64,000 nucleotides of DNA from Climacium dendroides (taxonomy: Eukaryota; Streptophyta; Bryopsida; Hypnales; Climaciaceae): assembly GCA_950106755.1 (NCBI GenBank), contig OX467089.1, positions 25,587,345 through 25,651,344 on the forward strand, read 5' to 3'. The notes under the pieces were generated by a model. That model was not told where the DNA came from and made no database searches. It saw only the letters and a program-made list of their open reading frames with translations. The position numbers and the translations under genes were made by a program. Each line of letters starts with the position of its first letter. The stretch's first letter is position 1. Positions 24,878 to 35,800 of this stretch are shown one piece after another.

Positions 24878-26282
24878 AGATCTAGATCTAAAAATTGGTA
24901 TTATGGTAGATAAACTATCTAAAAACTCAGATATAAGGTTTTGCTCTAATCAAATATTTTATCAAAATACAATCTAAAACTCGTCACATTAGTGTTTCTT
25001 TGAATAATAAATTATCCAAGTGCATCCTACACCTCTAACCCCACCAAGAACCAAGAGAGAGATAAAAGAATAGCTTTTGCCTCTAAATATCCAACCATAA
25101 TTCAAAGAGACTAGCTACTAGCTAATCCTAACATTAATACTTATCAACCAAATATCAACCAACAACTAACAAAATCACAATACTATATACATCCTTTAGC
25201 ATATAAACATGCCTACTTTAAATAATATACAAACCACATTATGATACAAGTTTAAGTGTTTGTAACTCTTATTTTTATTTATTCTGTTTTTTTTATAGAA
25301 ATAAAATGGAGGGCTATTTGTTTTGTTCAATATTAAGTAAAGGCTAAATGGGCTACAATGTTTTGAACATGTATTTTAGATCAACATGTATTATGGTTTT
25401 TCATGTTTGTTATGACCATTAGAATAAGGTGTTATTCTAATGGTCTTGATATGCGTACTTCTTGAAGGTATACTCTATTTGTGATGTCCCAAACCCTCTC
25501 CCTTTCTAATATAGGTGGAAAGGTGGGAATCAATGAGCCATTTTTAGGAAAAACATCTTTAATAGTGATGATCTTTAATAGAGTGAGGAAAATATTAATA
25601 AAGTGAGGTTCATAAGAACAAATACTTCATTGATATATGTCTATATACATCATAAAAAAATTTGTTTCCTCTTATAGGACTTACTAGAAGTAGCAAAAGT
25701 CTTGAAAATGATTCTAGTCACTTAAACGTGTCTATGAAATCTGAAAAAAGTTAAGCAAATTAAGTAAAAATAAAAATAAAAATAAAATTATCAACAATAT
25801 ATAAGCAATTTTTCAATTCTATAGGCTTGACAATTCAAGGGCCCATTGACTCTTTGCAACCAATTTTCTAATTTCTAGTGCCAATAAAGGTTTTGAAATT
25901 CTTGTTATATGCCCATTCTCTTGCTATGGACTTTCCAACAACAACAAGCGCATTCCCATCGGCCCCTATAGTTTAGGAGATCCCAATATATGTCACAAAC
26001 AAATAAATAAATATCATTTTAACCCCTAGCTATTTTAACAACCATAATATGTGGTTGATCCAAAATTTTGATTCATTTGTATGTGGGCAATTAAATTCCT
26101 TTGACTATTTAAAAAAAATTATGGACAATATTGAAGGTTAACTATTGGAAGCTATATTTTTAATTTAAAAAGGTAAATATTTGATTTTTGAAAGGACCTC
26201 AAAAGCATATATAGTATGTACCATTAGTAAAAGAATAAAGCTTACTAATTTTTCTTGATTTCCCTTGTGGTTTCCTAGCTTC
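24878..26282. other. AT-rich intergenic DNA
   Basis: No gene, no clear repeat boundary and no RNA gene seen. Confidence 0.4.
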
Positions 26283-27245
26283 AAACAAAGATTGCAAATA
26301 TTATTTGAATTTGAAATCTAAAAAATTGTATTTATCCATTTGTTTTGAAAATGATGCCATTAGAAAGAGTAAGTGTTTTCATGATTTCTACCATTGAAAA
26401 TTTAAATATGCAAGTGTTGATTTAGAGTTATTTGCAAGATTTACTTATCAAGTGTAAAACAAGAAAAGTAGCATTTCAACAATTGCAAGGTGAATTGTGT
26501 AATGAGTGAGTTTAATAGCTCTTCGTTTGAGCTTAAGGATTTTGAAAGCGCATTTTTGTGTGTTAATACAATTTCTAGTTGTTTATGTTACCTCCAATCC
26601 TAAAAAACTCTTGTATGCAAATTTTTCAAGCATTGTTGGTAGGAACAACACACTAAAGATAGGATATGCACATTTCTCTTGTTATAATCTCATAACTCCT
26701 ATACAATTTCATACTCAAGTTTGGTATGCATACTAATAAACAAGCTCTTTAATCCCTAATTGCTCAAGTGTTTTCAAGTGTGTTTTTCTTATGGAAAAGA
26801 ATATGGGCTTATAATTATCACCAATGAAGCAAATTGTTCTTTTTCTTAAAATCTAGCAATTTAGATGTTTTAAGAGCTTGCTTATTAGTGTGTTTTCCAA
26901 TTTTTAGTGTGAAATTTGGCATAGGGGTTGTAAGAGTTTTGGATGATTGGAAGTAACATGAACAACTAGAAATTATGTTAGCTCACTAAAATGCACTTCT
27001 AAAAACCTTAAGCTCAAATGAAGAGCTATCAAACTCATTATACAATCCACCTTGTAATTGTTGAAAAGCATTTTTTTTCTTTATAAGTAGAAATTGCAAA
27101 TAACTACATCAACACTTGAGTGTTTAAATTTTCAATGGTGGAAATCATAAAAACACTTCACTCTTTCCATTAAGACCATTTTCAATGCAAATGGGTATGT
27201 ACAATTTTTTAGATCTCAAATCAAGTGAAATTGACAAACTTTGCT
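26283..27245. repeat. Large imperfect palindrome (foldback), about 960 bp
   Basis: The left arm (26283 to about 26770) and the right arm (about 26790-27245) are reverse complements with many small differences. Matching pairs include AAATCTAAAAAATTGTA with TACAATTTTTTAGATCT, GAGCTTAAGG with CCTTAAGCTC, and CTAATAAACAAGCTCTT with AAGAGCTTGCTTATTAG near the centre. A transcript would form one very long hairpin. No terminal target duplication was identified. Confidence 0.8.
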
Positions 27246-29154
27246 CAAAGTCACATTAATAATGTAGATTTTCTTAGACACTTGAATTCATTAAAAAAAT
27301 TGTAAGCACATATGAAATTATGAAACCAACTTTGTACAAAAGTCATCATAATAACAAAGGAAATTATATTTAATGTCATCAATTGACACCTCTAATCCTC
27401 TATTGCCTTCTAATATGTGTCTTTGGTATGTGACATAGATCTTTGAATTGAATTTTTTTTACTTCAAATAAATCTTTTATACTACAATGAGCTACAATAG
27501 TGGTATTGCCTTTGGCAATGATAATTCAACTCCATCGTCGATGACTTCATTTGTTTTTTTGTCCAATCATAGTAAGGTAAACTATTCCATTATGGACAAA
27601 ATGGGAATAAGCTCATTATGAGCAAACTCATTATGAAATAGTTTACCTTATTACAAGTTGATTTTCATAACACTATAATATGCACATGGATGATTTCAAT
27701 GTTTATTTCTACCAAATTCCATTATGAAAACTTAGACAAAGTGATAAAACATCAAATGGGCAAATAAACTCCAAACTCAAATTTGTAGTATCATTAAATT
27801 TAGTGAAATTATGTATTTTTCATTCATTCAATATACAAATGGCAAATAGTCTAAATATTATCACATGTTTTAGTGTGTCTTCTAGCATTGAGAAAGCTAA
27901 AAGAAATGTTTTTTGTGGAGCAAACTCAACCTCCAAAAAATCTTCATTCATTATAAAAAATGATAATTTTTGTACAAATAGGATCTTGTAATTAACTTGT
28001 TTGAAAACATGTGGTAAAATTTTCATCAAATTTGATTGTACAGATTGGAAGATGTGAGCATTCAAGTTGAAAGAAAAGTTTTTTTGAACTCTGCCCTACA
28101 ATTTCAGCTGACTTTGACCGCCATTTGTGGAAACATTTTGCACTAAGGACTTTGAAATTAACAACATACTATAATAAAGGTAATGCTACATACATGTACA
28201 CCAAATTTCATTGAAATTTTTTTTGTAGAACACATCAAAAAAATCGTCCAGAGAAATGACAATACACTAACTTTTTTTGCTAACAAGTTTTCTACCTCAT
28301 AATTTCAAAACTCCAAAATCCCAATGGTGGATTGGAAAATTTTATTTATCTTTGACAAACTACCCCATTTAAAAAAAAAAAATCTCTAATTTTTGTTGAA
28401 TTTAGAAGACCGTAGTGAGTCAAAGTCTAGTGGGCAATGGAAAAAAAAGGGACCCAATATGTTCCCTTGTGTTTCCAGTATGTTCCCTATTGTGTTCCAT
28501 TGCATGGAACCTCCACCTCACCACATCATCCATCCATCAAGTGTTTCTATCCACCTACTTCTCTATCAACTTCAAAAATTCATAACTAATTCCACAAAGG
28601 TTCAAAAAATATGAAATGACTTGGATTAAATGCCAATTCCATTTTTCTTTCTATGAAAAATTATTGAAAATAGATTCAAGGAGTTTATCTTCCCCTAAAA
28701 GCCAATTAGCTCCTGAAAACATCATACTACTTTATCTCCATCAAAATGGTGTTGTTTCTTTGATTTTTTTTGGCTAACTCTTGTCAAAACTAGATTGTTT
28801 TCCTCCATGTGTCATGTACATATACAACAAATGGCATGCAAACTTATGAAGACATAAACTATCAAATTGCATTCTTGTAAGGATATCAGAAATGCAAGCC
28901 ATCCAGACCTATAATATTCAATAGTAGGTTGTGGTATTGCTTCCTCCAAAAAGAATGACGTGGAACATTTCACATCATTTCATCCACACAATTTCAAATC
29001 AATAACTACAAATACATGCATTGAAATGTATTACATTCAAATTTCAAATAAAACTTTCATCAAAACAACATATAGTTCATTGAAATTAAAGGCCTCAACA
29101 TTTATATTACTACACTTTATTGAAAAAGCCACCCATGATTAGAGAGTTATTTAA
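27246..29154. other. AT-rich intergenic DNA with one small hairpin
   Basis: Apart from the inverted repeat at 27570-27652, no structure was identified. Small open frames at 27803-28065 overlap on both strands and look like chance. Confidence 0.4.
27570..27652. repeat. Small inverted repeat, 83 bp
   Basis: Left arm AGTAAGGTAAACTATTCCAT pairs with right arm ATGAAATAGTTTACCTTATT. About 20-bp arms around a 42-base loop; it could be a very small MITE relic. Confidence 0.6.
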
Positions 29155-31227
29155 TTAACCCCTAAAGGACCATCACATTTAAAGGCCCAAAACCACTTCA
29201 CAATACTTGTTCCCCAAAGCAAGGTCAAAATCTTCATCAATATTTATTTTTTAACAAAACTAATCGTAGGATCTTTGGGTTCACTTGTTCAAGTACATTG
29301 TTCCAAAATTTTGAGTAAATATCCCCATCAATTGCAAGTTCATTGAGTCTAAATTTGGAAATATAAGCTTTTCTAGTCCTTCCAAAAGGTGGAGTTTTTA
29401 TCTTTCAACATTTCTTGGAAAAAACAAGTATGTCTTGTAACTTGTGTGTTTTAGTCAATCAAGTTGGAAATTGGTTTGAAAATATATATTAAAAAATTTA
29501 ATCAAAAAAACTTTGATATTCATTTTTTAAAAAATTGTAAAGTGGAAGTTGTTACAGAATGAAATATATAACTAATATGCTAATAACTTTTGGAAGAATT
29601 TGAGAATTGGTAATCCCAATGGTGAGAATGTTCTAGTGAAAAATTAATATCCTTCACTTTTATTTTTATTTGAAAATTTTCAAAATTGAGAGCAAAAGAT
29701 GACTCCATATGTTTTTTCTACCTTCATTGCCCACAAAATACAACTTTTCATAACTTTCACCTCATTATTTGGAATTCAATGGTTCAATTTTTTTGAATAG
29801 GTATTAATCTATCTATATAATTCTAAAAAAATAATTAATATTTTTGTAGAACATGATTTTTACTACCCGATGGGACATTGAAATCAAAACCCTCCCTCCA
29901 ATTTTTGCAATATTTATCAAAATGGCATGAAACAAAGCTTCATTTAGAGATTATGATGAGAAGTAACCATCCTAAAAAATTCATGCAAAAATTTCAAATT
30001 ATAAAGTCAATAGAGCCTGCTTGAGTTTTTCTAAAAGTCCAAAATGGATTCTTTGACCCTATAGGAGTTTAAATAAGCTCTTTAGTTATAGACACATGGA
30101 GTGGTAGAAGGTGAAACAGACAATATGGAATACGTAAATTAAAATTAGTAGGAGCTCTAGCGCTTGTAGTTAAGTCAAATTAAAGTAGGAATTTTAATTG
30201 AAGTAGAGTTTCAGACCTCATTTAGTCATAGTAGAATAACTTTTTTCAAAAACCTTTGATCCAAAAAATGTTGGGAAATCTATCTAAGTTTCCTCTCCAA
30301 AAATCCGTTTGAAATTTCTTGTCTCCAATCAAAAGTTATGGACAAATTTAAGAGAGGGGTTGGAAAAGACATCTTTTTGACGTTTTCAAACATCCTCTCT
30401 GAATTTTATCTGTAACTTTTAATTGGAGGATAGAAATATCAAACGGATTTTTGGAGAGAAAACTTAGATAGATTATCTAACTTTCTTTAGTTCAAAGTTT
30501 TAAGAAAAAAGTTATTCTACTATAGCTAAATGAGGTCTGAAATTCTACATCATACATAATTGTAATATTTTGACAATAAGTGGTCAACTCTCATTTTCAA
30601 ATTATCCCATACCCTTTGAGGATTCATAATGGACAATTGATTTGAATATAAAAATGACATCTCCAACCTCCATCCCCACAAATGTCGTTGAAGCCATTCC
30701 TTTGGGCCATCAAAATTGTTTTTATGAGGGCAAAAGGTTAAATGACATTGATATTTGATTCAAAGGACTCTTAGGGTTCTTGGCAAATCATCTTAACATT
30801 TATTTGCTGTTTAGTTTGGCTGGTTCGAGCTTACCATAAACCTCCTGTCACGACCTTGGTACCCGGTACTAAAGCTTGTTCTAATTCCCTACGTGGATGA
30901 TTTTCGTGGATGCATGGAGTGAGGGGTGCCAGGCCTTCACCCGTTGCCCACCTTGGTGGGGCCTGTTGCCTGAGTTTCTTGCCCATTTTGAAGTCAAAGC
31001 AATTTTTGCTGTCCGGCCTGCCCTTGAATCGTAAGTTTGCCAAAAACTGTCTGTAACTTTTTCATCCAGCATCCGATTGAAACAAAAAAAATTATATGCC
31101 CACGAAGCTCTTGGCAAACTACACAACCTCAAAATATCCTGAAAAAAGTCACTACAAATTGAGACAATAGGAATTGACCCAGACCCAAGTTGTCCCCCGA
31201 GGGAACAAGTGGCCCTTTAGAGGTTAA
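29155..31227. mobile_element. TTAA-ended 2.07-kb non-autonomous element
   Basis: Left end TTAACCCCTAAAGGACCA; the right end on the other strand reads TTAACCTCTAAAGGGCCA, 16 of 18 alike. If these are one element's two ends, it is the largest of the TTAA group here. It contains the foldback copy at 30068-30655 and no intact coding sequence. The right TTAA is shared with the next element. Confidence 0.5.
30068..30655. repeat. Foldback family copy 1
   Basis: Hairpin arms run inward from TTTCAGACCTCATTTAG (about 30210) and its mirror ATGAGGTCTGAAATT (about 30545), each with CATAGTAGAATAACTTTTTT and CCTCTCCAAAAATCCGTTTG or their complement. Outer arms carry CAATATGGAATACG on the left and a TCCCATACCC mirror on the right. 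Same family as 42982-43585, 51298-51905 and 63087-63499. Confidence 0.8.
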
Positions 31228-31641
31228 AAGATGACGGGGTGACCTTGGAAATCATTAGTTTTTATGACCGTGTGAATCATTGGCTCAAAAAATTGCAAAA
31301 GCACTTGTTGCAAGACCTCCCCTTTCCACACAAAATTCGAAGGATGAATTGTTGCACTTTCTGTCCTACATGGAGTTTTTTTTTTGTCATCCATCGAACG
31401 TTTGCCTCAATGTTTAACCCATAAACGCCATGGCGAACATGTTTTGTCCAATGAATGACAAGAAATTCTCCTCGTGTAGGACAAAAATGCAACTATTCGT
31501 CCTTGGAATTAGGGATGAAAAGGAAAAATCTTCTACAATAGTTTGACTCCCAGTAAATTTTTTGTTTTTAAACTAGATGATGTCACACGGTTCCAAAAGG
31601 GTTGATTTCCACGGTCCCCAGCCTGGCGTTGTAAGGGTTAA
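31224..31641. mobile_element. Inverted dimer of a TTAA-ended miniature element
   Basis: The right half (31414-31641, 228 bp) starts TTAACCCATAAACGCCA and ends TGGCGTTGTAAGGGTTAA. The left half (31224-31417) is an inverted diverged copy: it shares CCTTGGAAATCA (CCGTGGAAATCA on the other side), ACCGTGTGA and TTGCACTTTCTGTCCTAC (TTGCATTTTTGTCCTAC). The two halves meet at one TTAA (31414-31417). The right half also matches 53621-53849. Confidence 0.65.
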
Positions 31642-32804
31642 GCAGACTGAGGTGCCCCCAAAATATCCTTGTAGTGAGCACCACCAATTTGTGACCACTG
31701 CTCCCCCACTACAGTAACTTACTAACAGTTATTTGGCGGTCTCCGACTCCAAGCAAAATATCTACAACCCGTGGTAAAGAATAGATTCCAGCGTTTCTAC
31801 CATGGCCTGCGTACTGTATACAAGTCGTCGTCAGGTAAAAAAGTCGTCGCGATTTCACCCCACGTGTGAAACCGGAGGCAGTAGAGTAGGCCGACTTGGA
31901 CACTTCACAGAAGCGCGGGTTCTCCAAGGTCCGGGTTCTGGACACGTGTCCACGTCCTACCCACCTCGAGATGACGTCAGAATTTCAAAGCCAACTCAGA
32001 GTCCTGGTTTTTGCTCCCAAAAGGCTGCCCCGGGGCACTGCCAGGTGTCATCATCTGCGCCCTCTTTCTTCTCAGATCGACGGCTGAAAGTTGCCGTTCA
32101 AGAAAAAGCTTGGAGTCGGAAAACCGTGGAAACAACACCGCGTGACGAAGGAGACGATGAATTGTGTGTGATGGTCGCCCGCCAAGTTTGTCGACACGGC
32201 GATGTCTTCGCCGATGCGTGCGTTTTTCCCGTGCCTTTGATGCCTGTCGACGTTGATTGTGTCGTTGCCGTGGAAAAGATCATTGCGGTGAATTTTGTTT
32301 CGCCTCTTTTGGTGGAGCGGAGGAGGAGATAGAGCAGTCCGCGATGGTGCCCTCCCGGAATGGCGTAGGGGTGTGGCGGTCGAGACGTTGCCGAGGATGT
32401 GATTAGAAAAATCGTTTTGCGTACCTGCAGGAAGTCCGTCTTCGAAGCGGCGTTGCTTCAATGATCGGGATTCGGAGATTTGATCTTTTTCAAGATGCAT
32501 GGGGAATCCAAACCTAAGGAGCGAGGATGGTGGCGAGAGGGGGGAGCAGGTAGCGCTTGGGGAGCTTGGATGTGTTTAATTTCATGTGAGAGGAGCCGGC
32601 GGTTTACATGAGGAGAACAGGGAAGGGATGAATGCGGAGTCGGTATGGCAGGGGGTTGTGGAGCCGAGTAGGAGTGGTGATTATCATATGGTGGAGAAGG
32701 CGGAGGATCGCGTTTGTCAATGGTCGATCAAGGATGCTGAATCGGCTGTTGGAGGTTGTTGACTTGTAGGCATCGCCCTCGGTGCGGACATTGGAAAAGG
32801 CAGC
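31642..32804 (+). promoter_or_regulatory. CpG-rich upstream region of the ASG2-like gene
   Basis: Composition changes sharply from AT-rich to CpG-rich at about 31.8 kb and remains so to 32.9 kb, as expected for promoter and 5' leader. Open frames here (176 codons from 31802; 142 codons on the minus strand at 32072-32500) overlap one another and have no family resemblance; I read them as by-products of GC content. Confidence 0.6.
31858..31980 (+). promoter_or_regulatory. Cluster of G-box/ABRE-like and CRE-like bZIP sites
   Basis: CCACGTGTG at 31859-31867, GACACGTGTCC at 31941-31951 (a palindromic G-box with ABRE core ACGTGTC), CCACGTCC just after, and ATGACGTCAG at 31971-31980. These are classic plant bZIP target words packed into about 120 bp, some 830 bp before the proposed ASG2 start. 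Confidence 0.55.
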
Positions 32805-35800
32805 ATGAGGCAGTTTTCCAGTCCTGATGGCAACATTCTCGGCCACATCGTCGGCCGATCTCTCAATTGCGCACAGGTTTTTTGAGATCAATCATTATTT
32901 CTCCTTCAATTTCGTTCTTACTCGCAATCCAGTGCATATGCACGAGCGATCAAAATAAGTGAGACGGGGCAATGGCAGAGCGGTGTGTACTTACTAGGTG
33001 AATTCTTTTGCGAGTGTGGATTCTGTCTCCTATTCTATCCCTTGTGGTTCAGGATATCTGCATTCTGTCGTATTGTTGTACGATGTCTTACAAATGGCGA
33101 CGCGTCAGCTTCTAGGGATGCATCGATTTATAGATTCTAAGGAGGTTGCGCATCAGATTCGTTTATGTATCCATTCAAGCGGACTTCACATCTCTACAAG
33201 TGCACAGAATCGCGGAATCCCTTTTTTACCCCTGAAAGTTGCAGTTATGGAACTGACGTTTCGCTGTTTCCTTTTCACCTTTGTTAAAAATTTGTTTGAT
33301 GACCTTCTTACTTTCCAGTGATTTGTAGAGCCCGGATCAAAATGATTGAGCTGATATGTCGCATGCTTGTCTTCCATTTGACGGTAGTCCAATTCTCCGT
33401 CATTACGAACATGCAGTAATTCAGGATCATTCACACTCTCTTTTTGCCAAGGCGTGAGAAATGAAGTTGCTTTCTAAGCAGGGCTTCTATCTGACAGGCG
33501 TTTAAGGGTTAAACGTAATATTAGGTTTCGATAATTTTCACAGGAAATTTGTCTCATAGGCTCTTTGAAGATCTCGAAGGTGCAAACTGCAGTCGAAACC
33601 GTGTACCGGGGTACTTGTAATCGAATAAATTGTCGGGCCAGAAGTGCTGACTTCTTTGTGTCATTTTGCTAATAATTCCCCAGCTGATGTCCTCGTTTAT
33701 GGATGCGTTTTAGTATCTGCCATTTCCAGGAAGCCCTGCAGTACGTGGAGGGTTCAACTGTAGGTTTGTTATAATTGAATGCCTTAGATTTACGTTTTCA
33801 TCCTTATGACTTGGTTCAGTAGCATCATGATATCCGTTATTTCACTTCTCGATATGGATGGAAATGGTGTTTTTTTGGCATTTATGGGGTTTTGGTCGCC
33901 ACATCCATTTCGAATCATTACAGCTCATTCAACTTGTTGACGAGAGTGTTTTCTACTAGAGAGACATCGTGGAGATATTTTGATAGGGACTCCATTACGG
34001 AAACTTTCGATACATGCTGTATGTTTACTGCGTTACATGTATATATATATTCATATAGACGGTCTAAATAGTACCTAACCCGATAACTAATGACAATATT
34101 TTGCTTTTTCAATTGCTGATTGTCGTACTACGTCAACGCTAATGATTGTGTGGTACATCTTTGGGCACAGGTGCCATCTCCGGTTTTGCAGCCATATTCT
34201 GTGCGTGCACTGCAGATGCACTCCTCCCTGGTCCAGCGATTGGATCTTGAGAAAGTGATGGAGGTGGGTAGATACTTCGTCTTGTGTGTTCTGCAATTGA
34301 TAAGCTCGTTCATAGAGAATATCACATCAGCCATACTTAAATTGAGTAGAACTATGGAATTGCCCTCCTAATGTGAAGTAATGACTCTGACATGACTTAA
34401 AATTATTGCTGTAGACGCATTATATGCAATGCATTTAGAGCAAGATGAGCAAATTAGGCCCAGAATAAGTAGTTCGTAAATTGAACTGTAAAACATTGCT
34501 GCGGCCCAAAACATTACTTTTCTTGTAATGCCGCGGCCTGAGTTGTAGTTGTACTAGTGCTGTGCAGGGTCATCTTGGGTGTGTGAATGCCCTTGCCTGG
34601 AACGCCTCTGGTTCTCTTCTTATATCTGGATCAGACGACACCAGGGTCTGTTCCCGTACTCTATGCTCCGTGTATTGTTTCATATCCGGATTGACTTGCG
34701 GATTCACAATGCTTCTTTTTAGGTTAAGAATAAACATTTCTTGGTGGACATTTAGTTTTGTGCATCTCCTCATTGGCAGGTGAATATCTGGGATTATGGA
34801 GGTCGGAAACTTGTTCACCGCATTGAAACAGGGCATTCTGCCAACATATTTTGTACAAAGTTTATGCCGGAGACTGGAGATGATGTTGTGGTATCGGGAG
34901 CAGGTGATGCAGAGGTATACTACCGCTGGTTATCGCTCTGTAGAGCCAATTCTTGAATTTTCAATGTAGCGATTATTAAATAGAGTGTTGCTACCAATTA
35001 TTACAATCAAGTTTCTTGTTGCAAAGTTGTATGTGATATTAGATGGTCATTTTAGATTCAGATTCTGGTGTGGGATCATTTCAGTAATGGACCATCCCGT
35101 GTCATTCGACTCATTTAAAGGGAACTCTCTAAATCTGCATATGTAGTTACAGGCATGCAATTCTTATCTCTTCGGAATAACTAAGCGCGCTGCAGCTAGA
35201 TGAGGGCTTGATTCTAGATTACATGCCTTTCGAGCTGTAGCTGCCTTCTCATGTGCCTTTCTTAGTAGTCTTTTCTGTGGATCTGTCATCAAGCTTTTTG
35301 TTTTGTTTTGTCAGGTCAGAGTGCACCGAGTTAGCAGGTCATCTGCATCTTCGAGAGGTTCATATTTAGAGCAATCAGCTCTTTTTCGTTGCCATTCAAG
35401 ACGGGTGAAGAAGTTGGCGGTGAGAAAATTTGTAGTGTTTTTCGCTACTTGAGGGTTTCGAGGAGCTTGAGTGCTTGTACTTCTGTTAATCTTCTTTCTC
35501 TTGAATTGGGCCATGGGCCATGCTAGATTCTTGATTGTACCTTTCGCATAGGAGAGGACCTTCAACAGTTTGTGACATGGAGATAAAGTGGTGGTTGCAG
35601 TGAGGATAGTAGTAGCAGATGTGCTCAAAATTTTCCATTATCAAATTCATGAGGACACGGAATTTATCAGAGATTGTCATATCCTTTTCCAGGTTGAAGA
35701 TGGGAATCCGCATGTTGTGTGGAGTGCAAGTGAAGATGGTACCCTTAGGCAGCATGATTTCAGAGAGGGCGTTCAGTGCCCTCCTCCAGGCTCCGGGGAC

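Noticed and set aside
31802..32332. 176-codon open frame in the CpG-rich region upstream of ASG2
   Set aside because: No family resemblance, overlaps equally long frames on the other strand, and lies where GC content alone makes stops rare.
32072..32500. 142-codon minus-strand frame upstream of ASG2
   Set aside because: Same reason: composition-driven, no motif, no splice partners.
33503..33512. AAGGGTTAA word in ASG2 intron 1
   Set aside because: Looks like a TTAA-element right end, but no matching left end was found upstream.
33544..33602. Possible extra ASG2 exon reading NLSHRLFEDLEGANCSRN
   Set aside because: It resembles the family N-terminus slightly and has splice-like borders, but its phase does not fit the exon at 32805-32876, which matches the family start better.
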